Source: Mytilus edulis (taxonomy: Eukaryota; Mollusca; Bivalvia; Mytilida; Mytilidae). From it: 64,000 nt of DNA. Position 1 is the stretch's first letter. Every line of letters begins with the position of its first letter. Below are positions 1 through 11,800 of this stretch, in pieces. A program made the position numbers and the translations under genes. The notes under the pieces were generated by a model. That model ran no database searches, was not told the DNA's origin, and was given only the letters and a program-made list of their open reading frames with translations. The stretch is from contig NC_092350.1 in assembly GCF_963676685.1 (NCBI RefSeq), positions 69,752,502 to 69,816,501 of the forward strand. Direction: 5' to 3'.

Positions 1-44
1 ATTTAAAGAGTTATCTCCCTGAACCAAGGTCTACCCTCTTAAAC
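1..44. repeat. end of a dispersed element at the window edge
   Basis: The first bases resemble the right end of the TTAA-flanked element at 53220-53501: both have an AGAGTTAT-TCCCTGAA core followed by a TTTAAAC- or CTTAAAC-like end. It is probably the tail of a related element that starts outside the window. Only one end is visible. Confidence 0.3.
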
Positions 45-566
45 TTTGCCTGAGGATGTTCGAACCTTAGTTTCTTATTATTTGAAAGAGACGAAGAATA
101 GAATAAATTTTTATATGCAGTTTAACCGAAATAATTAATTAAAAAATGACCCGGAGAGATGGGAGTGCATGAACTTCAAGAAGACGTGGATTCGTATTTA
201 TACATTCCGCGCAGCCGAAGGGGACGACCTAACCAAGCTTGAGTTCAACTGCCGGATCGATAAAGTAAAAGCGACCTTACTTTTTTACCTAAGCCGATCG
301 TTGTTGTGGATATCATAATGATATTGCAATGAAAAATAGAAATGAAGTGCGTGTCTTTCTTAAATAAGTCATGAAATAACATCCTCTTGGGCATCCTTTT
401 CCTGCCTTTTTTGAAAATAAAGAGTATAGGGCGGCTCGAATCACCTGCTGGTATTGAAACATTGTACATGTTGTACGGACGTAAGGAAGAAAACATTATA
501 AAGGTACAGTAAATCGAACTCAGGTGCGGGTTCAGGTTCAACAAAAGGGAATGTAAATTCCCATAA

Positions 567-811
567 GGCCACAATTAAAAATATTTTGGTTTGCCCAAAC
601 CCTACTCAAGGTTGAGACAGTGGGTAGGTAGGTATGCATTTTCTTTCTTCTTTTTTTTTAAAGAAATTGAAGTATCGGATGTTTATTAGTCTTCATGCCT
701 ATCTGATTAAAAAAAAACTTCTTCAAATCAGGACAATAAAAGAATTTGAGTAGGCAGCTTTTTTCTGGGTAGGTAGGGTTTGGGCAAACAAACCTATTCT
801 TTTTTATGGCC
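567..811. mobile_element. MITE with GGCC termini, 3-bp target duplication TAA
   Basis: A 245-bp element with imperfect inverted ends (GGCCACAATTAAAAATAT against GGCCATAAAAAAGAATAG), followed by the shared inner motif GGTTTGCCCAAACCCTA. It is flanked by TAA at 564-566 and 812-814. Related copies are at 50880-51102 (duplication CTA) and 52552-52798 (TGA). Three-base TNA duplications fit the PIF/Harbinger group; the superfamily is inference because there is no transposase. Confidence 0.75.
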
Positions 812-960
812 TAATGGAAAAAATATCGCCGATTGTAGCGAGCCGAATTTTTTTTTTTTTTTTTTTTATGATTTTATGCACAAACAATATATTTTTCCAA
901 TAAAAAGGGTGTAAACCCTCTACAAACCCTCCTAGAGTTTGAGAATCAACTGGTACTTAC

Positions 961-2851
961 AAATCCTGGTAAAGTCTTCTGTTAATGATAGACGATAACA
1001 CACACGTGTTGATTAAAGCTTTTGCTTCTCTTGTATGGAACTGTAAAGATTGTAAGTTATGTATCACGCATTTTTGGAAGATTTATCGTTAATCTGTGAA
1101 ATCAATACTTAAAATTGTGAAAATTAGATAAATTGGATGTTATATCTTTTCAGTATTCAACTATTCGTAAAATGTGAAGAAAGAAACAAGTTAGAAAGTC
1201 ACTATAACTGCATGTATAAGAAAGATAAGAATTTCAAAATGCAAAAAGATAACATCTATATGCATAAAGCAATACACTGAAGTCTGAAGGTTATAGAGTT
1301 GACATATGTTAAATTGAATTTTGCCTTGTCACCTATAAGTATATGTACATGTATTTCCTTAACCTCATATAATATGAGTGTCATTTTGCAATAAAGATTA
1401 TATAATACATAATGGGATATATTTCAAAGTGTAAACATGTCTTAAGTATGCTGTCCATTTACCTTGCATTGAATAAATGGTAGACAGAATGCTGTATTCC
1501 TAAACTGTAATTGTCTGTCGACAAATTTAGGTCTTCTCAGTGTCTGTATGGTAGGTACTGTAGTAAAGCTTTCCGTTGTTCTTTGTTCCAATGATAACTG
1601 TAACACAAAGAAAACAATTCAATCTGATTAAGGGAGCTACCATTTGATTTTTATGGGAAGGGGGGGGGGGGGGGGGGGCTTGGATGAAATTTGAAAAAAA
1701 GGCAGGACAGGAATTTTGAGTAAAAAAAAAGGCAGGATGAGACACTTTCAAAAAAAAAAAGTCAGGATGACAATTTAGGAAAAAAAAAGGCAGGACCGAA
1801 TAGAGTGAAAAATAAAAAGGCAGGACAGAGATAACAACTAAAAATAAATGCAGGACAAAATTTTTCATCCTAGCCCACCCATGAAAATCAAATGGTAGCT
1901 CCCTAAAGTACAGATTATAAGAGACAAAGGAGGATCCAGAAGTGTGTATAGAGGCCACATACACCCCTTTTTAATTGACAAATGAAACCAGCACGCTGGT
2001 TTTAATTTGTTTACAAATATCGGCCAGAAATCTTGTTATTCCCTTTTTTTGAATTGTTTCCCCTTTTAAAATCAATGGATCAGCCGCTATGGATGATAGA
2101 ACCTATTCAGAGTTAAAGATCGGAGCCTTCGTTCATTTAAACTTTATTCAGTATATATACTTTGAGTACAAAATTTGTGCTCGAAGCATCGAGTTTTTTT
2201 ATATTTTTGGTCGATGATCGTGCTCAAAATTTATATTACCGTAAGGTCTGGTATTGAACCTTTAGATTCCTAATATTTATGTCTACGCTGTGATATTATA
2301 AATGTGCACATCTCTTTTAATTATTTTGAATGCAAAACTTGTATAGATTAGTTTGCAAGTTCTATTGTTTGCTCTTGGTCATGAAATTAACAATGGGGAG
2401 CAGTCTACATGACCAAACCTTTTAATTATCAACACTTTTGGAGTTAGTCGGGCTGGAAACCATCACCCTTTCCCCCTTTGCTTCTTTTCTTCTTATCATT
2501 TTTAAAATGAATGTAAACACCGACAAATAAATAAGGAAAAAATTGAGCTATTGTATGAAACCTCCTTCATCTTTAAAAAAATGTAGATTCGCGCATATTT
2601 GATAATTTTATTTACAGATGATAATATTCTTATATAAACTCATAGCTTATCGTACATTGTACGTTACCCAGTTTATTATGGTACCTCTGTATATAATTTA
2701 GTATATTAGTATATAGTTTCTAAATTCTTACCGGTGTTGTACTGCTCTCTGACTGTTCCATACTCTCATCTCGTGAAACCGGTATTAGCGGTCTAGGGCG
2801 TCTTCGTTGATATCGTAGAGCAGCTTCTTTGACAATACTTCCATCCGCCAT
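961..2851 (-). CDS. unrecognised protein, first three coding exons (gene continues past left edge)
   Basis: Three minus-strand exons join in consistent phase: 2851-2732 (40 codons, starts at ATG 2851, donor GTAAGA), 1597-1463 (45 codons, acceptor after a GTTACAG tract, donor GTAAAT) and 1040-961 (26 codons plus 2 nt, acceptor CTTTACAG, donor GTAAGT). The product begins MADGSIVKEAALRYQRRRPR, then a Ser/Thr/Glu-rich stretch, then RRPKFVDRQLQFRN, then FHTREAKALINTCVLSSIIN. No signal peptide or membrane segment is visible; the arginine-rich amino end is basic. I do not recognise the family. The third exon ends in phase 2, so at least one more exon must lie before position 961 or off the window; I could not identify it in 1-960. 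The start codon is supported by being the first ATG of the open frame, in a GATAAAAACATGG context. Confidence 0.72.
1632..1903. mobile_element. MITE, GGGAGCTACC family, copy 1 (TAA duplication)
   Basis: Inverted ends GGGAGCTACCATTTGATTTT, flanked by TAA at 1629-1631 and 1904-1906. The inside is a low-complexity ladder of A-runs separated by GGCAGGA or GTCAGGA, plus a long G-run near the left end. The same family occurs at 4950-5164, 15756-16053 and 23380-23662, with a lone right end at 19030-19060. The TAA/TTA duplications point to PIF/Harbinger-type mobilisation. Confidence 0.85.
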
Positions 2852-4035
2852 GTTTTTATCAGTGGACCAACGCGAAGCATTCCATCAACTTGAGAATATT
2901 AGCTATAGTTTTGACACGATGTGATAACCTTTATGAAGTATCTGTGTGATGAAGAGATTTAAAATCAATATTTATAAAGGTGTTTTTATTAAGGAAATTG
3001 ACATCTGCGGAAATTGACTATTGGAATTACAATAAATGTGCTAATTTGTGTATTGATTAGTTTTTCTACAAACTTCCTTGCATTTTCATTTTTTTCAATT
3101 TTGACTTTAATGTCTTTTTTCAATAGTTACATTTGCAAATAAAACATTTAAACAAGAATGGAAGGATGTTGATCATTAACATCTTTGATTTACAGAAACC
3201 ATTAAAAAAAAAGAATTTACGCCCCCCGTGTAATGCTCGAATATCGATCTTTTTTGATTTGTCAAAAAAAGTCACGGTTTTTTTTCTTCTTCGGTGCGTC
3301 GCATTTGCGCATATGTAAATACCATATGAGCACAAGGGAGCAGATTTGTAGGTACTTAATGACAATTCCCTAATGACAGAAGTGCTGATTGTCAATTTTG
3401 AGAATTTAATTTGCTGAATAATTATTATAGTTTTCCAACCACTCGCTCAACATTAAAACGGAAGTGACGACGCCCCTAAACGCACAAATGACGTTCACTA
3501 AAACCAGAGTTTTTGACGGAAATGCATCGAACTCGAAAGTTGTCTATTGTGTTTACCAGCTACCCTACACGTCTAGGTTCATTTACATAATTTCAGGATT
3601 AAATGGCAATGAATCCAGTTTCAAAACTTTTGTAGTCGGGTAGGTAGTTGGCATTTGAAATCAACTATTAAACATTAGATATGAGCTTAGAATAATATGT
3701 GTGATGAAAACACATGCATGAATTTTAAAAAACTTTCACTCGTGAACGCTTTTATTATCTTAAATTATGATATGGAAGTAAGAGCATGACATGTGACTTT
3801 CAAGCATGTTGCCATTACTTCAGCTATATGCTAACCTTTAGCTGTTTCTCTTTTATTTTTCCTGTTATGAACTTCGACGTTTCCATTATGATTCTTTTTT
3901 CTACCCCAGGAATAGATAACCTTAGATATATTCGGCAAAATATTTGATTTGAAATTTTGGAACTTCCTTTCAGGTCCTTTCAACTTCGTATTTTGTTTCG
4001 CCTTTTTAACTATTTTTATTTGAGAATCACTAATA

Positions 4036-4170
4036 CTGAAATTGAGAACGGAAATGGGGAATATGTTAAAGAGACAACAAAGAGCAGATAATAGACGACA
4101 GTCACCAATGGGTCTTCAGCGCAGTGGGAAAATCCCGCACCTGGAGGTTGGCCTCAGCTGGCCCCTAAAT
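4036..4170 (+). repeat. partial copy of dispersed repeat with AATGGAAATGGGGAA head
   Basis: Matches the left parts of the longer copies at 38722-39058 and 43391-43920: head TTGAGAACGGAAATGGGGAA, then the motifs AAAGAGACAACA, GGGTCTTCA and CCCGCACC-GGAGG, then CAGCTGGCCCCTAAA. Truncated on the right. The repeat class is not determined. Confidence 0.6.
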
Positions 4171-4949
4171 GAAACTAAGAAAAAAACAATTAATTTGCAG
4201 TATATAAAAGGTACCTATGAAGCTGGTATGTTACTCTGAAGAAAAAATATAGGAAACCTGTCACATGGTTTCATTTCCCATGAAAATTGGACTTCAAATT
4301 TATCTATACAACATCTACCAAGAGTACACACAGCTTTAATGACGAGTATAGATATAACTGAAGGCATCCAGGAAATAAAATAAGAAGATATATGGTAGAT
4401 ACATTTTTTGAAAAATAAATGCACTAAGTTTATTGAGCAAATTGAGTGCGTAAATTTAAATTGCGATTTAATTTGTACGATTTGCATTAGACATAAGGTT
4501 TGCAGAAACTATGATTTGCAATAGGATTATGAAAAAAAATATGTAAACTCTAGTCAAGCCTTAACTGATGTATATTAAAGTAGTAGCTGTATAATTTGCA
4601 CGTTTCTAATCACTATCACACATTGCTTTCAACCGACTTGTGCAATATCTACACACACTTATATATAAAAGGTATTTTTGACATCACCATTATATTATTA
4701 TAACTACAATAAATTATTTCAATCAGCAACGAATGTTTTGTGATTATTCTGCAATCTCGGATTCACGTATTGCTTTTTTTTTAAAGACGCAATTTAACTT
4801 GTTTATTATATGATGGCAAAAAAAAGTATAAATTTAAACATAACAAATTATTTGGGCACTGGACGTTCAGGTAAGAAAAACCAATCAAAACATGAAAAAA
4901 TCTGTGAATGTTACTTACCGTAGTTTATTTCAATAGATGAAATATCAAT

Positions 4950-5164
4950 GGGAGCTACCATTTGATTTTTAGGGTGTGTGGCTAGGATGAATTATGTAAA
5001 AAAAAAAAAAAAAAAAAAGGCAGGACAGGACAGGAATTTTAAGTTAAAAAAAGGCAGGACCGATTAGAGCAAAAAAAAAGGCAGGACAAAAATTACAACT
5101 AGGACAACATTTTTCTTCCTAGCCACCCCCCTTTTTTCGACATAAATATCAAATGGTAACTCCC
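4950..5164. mobile_element. MITE, GGGAGCTACC family, copy 2
   Basis: Left end GGGAGCTACCATTTGATTTT and right end ending TGGTAACTCCC, with the same A-run/GGCAGGA ladder inside. It is shorter than the other copies, and its flanks (AAT and TAT) do not form a clean 3-bp duplication, so it may be older. Confidence 0.75.
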
Positions 5165-5822
5165 TATAATGTGAAAAAATACTTTGTCTGACTTTTTTAT
5201 TATCCCTTCTTTCTTTTTTCGTTTATCTTTTATTCTTAAAGTCCAATTATATTCTTTTATCTAGTTTCTTCTATAACAGAATGGTCAATTAGAGAAAATA
5301 GCAAAACCACATCTTCTTTTTTATAAATATATATAAAAAGGATTGTGTCTGTCCATGACCTTCAGTTAGCCATCAACTTGGTCAAGTACTTAATCAGGCA
5401 GAAAATGAAATTCCGTCATATAAAACCATTGATTAAAACTGATAAAGTACAGAGACAAGTTGTTATTAAAGAGAATTATTTGTCCGGTCAATAAAGCCGT
5501 GTCCAGCTAGTGTCGACTACAAGACCACAAACTCTAATAATCTTCCGAGACATAGCATGACAAGTGTGTAAATATATTGATACAAACTTCCTCTTCACGG
5601 CATTATTTCGTAAACCTAATCAAAAGATAAAAACAAAGTATGGAAAAGAGATTAAAACAGATATATGCTACTTAATTTACATTTGATTTTCGGCATTTCT
5701 TTCATCAGGCAGAGTTATCAATTTTTTTCTGAGACTTTGTACATGCGCCTTGATAACGGATTTAGATACAATTTTAGTAAATAAACAAAAGTGATTATCG
5801 TATATATACTGTATATGTGGAG

Positions 5823-8800
5823 ATGGCCTCTAATTCTCAGTTTTTATTGTCAATTTTTGTGATATTTTCTTTACTATTTGAGGTAAGGTTTTATTAAGCA
5901 ATTTGATACATTTTTCTTACAAAAAGATCAGGTTCGCTATATATATCTTTTTTTTTTATCTAGAATGATTTTTGTGTTTATTTTTATGTTACAATTAACA
6001 TTTGAGAGTTATCTTTTATGTTACAACATGTACATGACCTAATGAAGATAATAGTAAATACATGTAAATATCTCAGCCTTATTTACAAATATTCAAATAT
6101 AAAGCATACAGGGAGAAACCAGGCGAATGCAAAGAGGTGTGGTCAGTTTTCCCCTTTATATGTTTCACTCACAGGGACATTTGTAGGTTTCTGAAACCGA
6201 CAGAATATTGTTAGGACCAAAGAATATAATATTTGGGAACTTTTCAATAATTTTACATATTCCAAATATTAATCATAACACAAACAAAATCTGGAGGGTC
6301 CGGGGGAAAGGGGGTGGTAGATTTTAAACTGAATTTCGTTCTGACAGGTAAGAGTTGAAATTGATTAACAATGCATGAATATTCTGCAACCCTGTCCCAA
6401 AATGCAGAAAACAGCTGTGAACAAAAGTTCGAATTTATTTTCGTTGAAGAAAATAAACAGGCATGTGACAGATGAAAATGACTATGATAGTCAATCCGCT
6501 TAAAATCCTCGTGCAATACCCCCTAACCCCCGCCCCAGAACTCTCAAATAAAAAATGAAATCAGCTTTCCTATAACATGTGTTTATGCCAAGGATTTTTT
6601 TTTAATTACATTAAAGTTTTTTTCGAGCCACGACAGATGTTGGTAATACATAATGTACCTTTGCTACGTTTGAAGCGTATGCCTTTTGTATATTTTTAGT
6701 GAAGAAGTTTATGAAGAAAACGTTTTAAAATATATCGAGTTTAAATGAATGAATACTCAGAAAACATTATCAGAAAAATTTGACTATAAATGAGTAAAGT
6801 TGTAGTGACCGATTAACGAAAAAAGGGGGAGGGGGTAGAGGGCGTAAGGGAATAATCGTTTGCCAATTCAGGTTGTAACTAAATACTCAATCACATGTGA
6901 TTTATATCCGTAAAGGCCCCTTTCCCTTTTTTTTCCTTGGTAGCAAAGTATTACTTTCTCTGCATGTTTAAGAACCTATAAAATCTATATTGTTTTAGAT
7001 TAAACAGAACGCATATTTTCTCTTTGGTGCGGTGGTTTTTTGTTGCTTTTGTTTGGGTGGGGGGGAAGGAGGTCTTGAAAGTTTAATCTTCATGTATATT
7101 TAAAATATAGTACATTTATACAAGCGCTAAATTTGGGACAAGCCACCATATTTCAGGATTATGGGGTTTTCTGGTTTAAAAAGGGCTTATTGCAAATTTG
7201 TTTAGTCCATGCTGAATATCACATCATGTCAAAGAGAGGCGAACGATATCAAAAGGGACATCCGAATCCAAGTTATTATGACTTATTTATTAAAATAAAA
7301 GTATTCGATTCAACTTTTTGATTAACAAAAGCATTAATTTATATACATATATTTCATTGGCTCTATGTAATTTCTTACATCACATTTGAACATAATTTAA
7401 ATGTTATAAAACAGCGCTTTGCTTCTTTTTTTATTTAGAAAATGTACTTTAAATTCGCAATTAAAATAGTTTTAAACTTTTCTTAAAGGAAGATTGAAGT
7501 AGTTTTTGTTTCAGTTTCAGGATGCATGTACATGTATCTACCACAAATAGCAACATTGACTGTAACAGTATAAGAATTAGTTTACAAAATGACATCGTAA
7601 ATATGCATTCCATACGGTGCATTTATTAAACTGATGCAATTTGTATAAATGATTTTCGAATTTTAAACACATAAAACAACTTGTTTATAGAGGATAAAGT
7701 AATTTCAACTTCAAACAAAAACGTAAAACTACTTCAATATTTGTATAATTAACAAAAAGTGTAACCAAAGTACATGTTATGTGATGTACCTTGTTCACAA
7801 ATACTTCTAAACGACAATAAAGGGACCAATCATTTGACTTTTAAAAAAAGGGGGTAGGGTAATTTACTTTGAATAAAACATTTCGCACAAAGAGCATTGT
7901 TTTTAGTTTTTGACGCTTTTTATCAAACTGTTTTTTTGTTTTCAAAATTTAACACTATAAGATATTCTTCTGCTTGACCACAATATTCATTTGTATAAAA
8001 TTGGAAATCAGAATATTTTTAGGTAAAAACCATAACCCCCCCCCCCCCCCCCCCCCAAACCCCCTTCTTGGAGTTAATTTACCGTATTGACCGTTCCCTA
8101 AACATCACCTATTAAATCTAGAGGAAATTGAAGGAACTAGACGTAAACAGGCACTTAAATTTGTAACTGTTTGATTTGCATTCAATTTACATGTAGTTAT
8201 AATTTTAAACAGGATTTTACTTTTACATGAATAAAATTATGTTTTAAATTATCTTACGACTTTTTTTGAACTTCTATGTTCTAAGGCAAATGAATTGTTT
8301 CTGTCAATGGATGTTTACTAATCACACTCATACGAGTGTTTTTTCGTATCAGTGCCGATAGCAAACCCCTATCGACAGAAACAAGTGCCAGTGGATAAAT
8401 TGACCGAGTTTGAGAACAAATTCAAATAAAAAATTGCACCATCTCTATCTCAAAAAGATGTATACAGTGTAGTGAACTAATTTTGGGACATATAATTTCA
8501 AAATTATAGAAAAGTCTACAAGCTTTACAAGAAAATTTGACAGCTTCAGACATACTTATATTAACTGGACCATGCAAATCACTACTTATTAAAAAATAAT
8601 AATAAATGTTTGAAAGTGTATACATGTATAAAATTTGCAAGTTTCTGCAGAACTATAAATGTTGGGACACCGAACATTTTGTTTATACTGCATCTCCACT
8701 ATTTTTAAGATATTACTGCTATAAAACAGTTGTTGTCAAAATAACTACATGCAAGTTACACTGTGCACTGTTACACTTAATTCAACTCAATCTTTGAGTA

Positions 8801-11800
8801 ATACTCAGCAAATTAATTCAATTCAATTCTTATTTTACTTTAAGCAAAAAATGATCAATAATGGTCCTCAGTACAAGCACTACAAAAATGATAATACAGT
8901 ATCAAATATGGGGCGAAAGATACAAGAGGGACATTTAAACTCGTAAATCGAACATAAACTGACAACGCAATGACTAAAAGAGAAAAAGACAAACAGACGG
9001 ACAATAGCAAACAAAACACAATATAGAAAAACGAAGACTAAGCTCAAACACTGGGGGTGATCTCATGTACTCCGGAAGGGTAGACAGATCCTGCTCTACG
9101 TTTGGTACCCGTCGTGTAGCTCCCATGTTCCATCTCCAGTACACATATAAGAAATGATTTCCAAAAGAATGTTTTTGGTATTGTATATGTAGAGTTCTAT
9201 ATCTCCAGAAAAGGGAATGATTTGTTTATTTAAGGTGCTTGTTAAAAAAAACAACAGTTGATCTTCGACTCCATAAAATAAAACAAATATTCTCATAGTA
9301 AAATTGTAATTTTGATTCGAAATTATCTTTTTTACAGGTGTACAGTAATACACATGTACGACGTGTACGACGGGAAACCACAATAACACTATGGCCTGAT
9401 GGGATAATTCCGTACACCATACCTGCCTCTCAATATAGTGAGTAACTTCTGTAGATTATACTTGTTGGGCTGCTGGCTGCAAAAAAAATATAGTCACAAT
9501 GAATGAATAATTATCCGAGCAAGTCTTTGCACTTACTTCTTTAATGCGGCGTGCTTAGCGGAGAAGCATCAAGTATCTATTTTCAAGTCGTTGGTTTTTA
9601 CCCCGCCTTGGTTCGAACCTACGACCTCCCGCTCTCGAGGCGATCGCGCTACCACGAGACTATGAGGAATAATATCGTATACTCGTATAACATACCTGCC
9701 TCTCACTATCGTACTAGGTAGATCCTGTAGATTATACTTCCTGGTGCTGGGTTGCTGCAAATTTTATTTTTCGACATATGTCACAATAAACCAGGAAGGT
9801 ACATAAATGAATAATATTTGTATATTTTTTTTAGGAGGGGGGTTCTTATTTCTTATAATTTTGTGAACTCTTTAACTTGTAAATAGGACTCAGTTTCATT
9901 TCGACATGATCAGATTGCATGTAAAACTTCATTTATCTCAGCTATCAAAGTCATGTAGCAGAAAATAGATATTTTTCATCAAACAAAGAAAATTACAGCT
10001 ATACAGTAATTTCAATAAAGATATAAAAGCGACTCCGACTAGCATTACATCTGAAGATTTTCCAATTACAAATGCACAATTAAATATTTATATAACCTAA
10101 AAAAGAAGTTATGGCGAACGGTATAAATCATTAGAATACTTATTTGAATAATGCATATAAACGACCAATTTTATACTCATAGATAAGACAGAATTACTGA
10201 GTTTGTACAAACATGTGGTATTAAATTATAGTTCTACATGCTATCACTTGTGAACTGTACATTGATTGTGCAATTATCTTTATGCCAAGCATATTATCTA
10301 AATTTCCCTTTGAAACAAAAGTTTATTGGTGCTTTTTGACTTTGAAACTATGATTTAAGCTAGTAATAAACATAATAACGTAATCTTCCTTGTGGAGGTC
10401 ATTGCCTTTCTGGTATGTTTTAAAATTTATTTCATTTCTCTGAAACCACACAAGGTCGACATACACAAAGAACATATATAGATGACAGCTGAGGCTTTCC
10501 TTAATGTAGAATGATTGCCACTGAGAAAACTATCCACCAGGAACGAAATGATTGTCTAGTTTTAAATGCATGAAATAGTGTCCACTAGACGTTAATCAAA
10601 TGTGAATTATTGACATTTTCTGAGATCTATCCAATAATTCGATATCAAATACTTCAAAGTTGTTCTCACTATATAAAATTACGCATATCAAGCATAGAAC
10701 TGGCGGGGGAAAACTCCCAGAAGGCATTGACCCCATCAAAGCTTCAATAATGGCCAAATAGACTTGTTGACTGGTGATGATGGAAAACGCAAGTGTTGTG
10801 TCCCTGAGATATCACCTGGAAAGACAAAAAAAATTTCACCAAACTCTTCATACAAAACTTTAGAATGTTCAACTCGCACCACATGGAAGTGATTACAGGT
10901 GTTCCGGACGGTCATCAGATCCTGCTTCACTTGTGGCACCTGTGATGTTGGTCATGTTAATACAAATTTGGCGATTTAAAGATTGCGAAATAGATGACAA
11001 TATGAAGATGTCATTGATCTTAATTATTACATATTGTCCAAAGAACTTGTTGATTTATTGATTGTTAGTGTGTAAAACGCCACTTTCGACACTCTTGGCC
11101 TTTATCCTGGCGACTTATAATTGGTGGAGGATGGCTGAAGCCACACCACCCAGAGAAATCCACTGATCTTTTAGAAGGAAAACTGGCAATCCTAGTCAAT
11201 TATGATCAGAATTGAATGTCCCTGCTACGTGGGGGTTCGAACTCACAACCTCGGTGTAGACAAGCAAATGGTACAGTAGGCGAGCAACACAGACCAATCG
11301 GCCACCGAGACCTCAACCAACTCTTGATGGCGTCCAATGAGACAACCCTCCAACGGAGTCCAAATGACGTAGAGGTTAAAGAAAAACTATGGGTCACCGT
11401 ACGGCCTTCTAAATGTATTTTCATCTTAAAGATCAAACAGCCTATTCATTTCTACCAGTGATTTTTCCTTAAAATTTTGTGTGAAGGTATTTCATGATTT
11501 GAGGAACAAAATATGATGAAAAAAATTGGGGGTCACCGACTTAGTTTTGTCGCTATAGCAACCTCAGTTTCGTGTTTTCCCGAATATTAACATAATATAT
11601 GTACTTGTTATATAAACTCTCCAAAAAATACTTTATATCAAACCTACAAGCATAATTCTTGTTTCACGTTAAACAGTAGATTTGTATCTATCAAATACAG
11701 GTTCAAGAGTTTTAGACTCGTATTGTTTTGATCTTTAAAAATATGATTTATTTCATTCCCGCCAAAAATAAAACGTAAAAATGAAAAACGTTTCCAGTAT

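Larger units (their letters stand above)
2852..5822. other. intergenic region between divergent genes
   Basis: Lies between the divergently transcribed unrecognised gene (minus, start 2851) and the first astacin exon (plus, 5823), so it should hold both promoters. I see no confident TATA or initiator element. It contains a partial dispersed repeat at about 4036-4170 and a GGGAGCTACC-family MITE at 4950-5164. The short open frames at 3120-3395 and 4042-4239 look like chance or repeat-derived frames. Confidence 0.6.

Noticed and set aside
245-574. 109-codon open frame on the minus strand downstream of the unrecognised gene
   Set aside because: It runs into the MITE at 567, has no splice partner in the needed phase and no recognisable composition.
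1527-1964. 145-codon minus-strand frame
   Set aside because: Mostly translation of the A-run/GGCAGGA MITE ladder; only its last part overlaps a real exon (1463-1597).
6253-6516. possible missing propeptide exon ending in CAG|GTAAGA near 6349
   Set aside because: A good donor, but no acceptor, no open frame of the right phase and no FxGD motif upstream.
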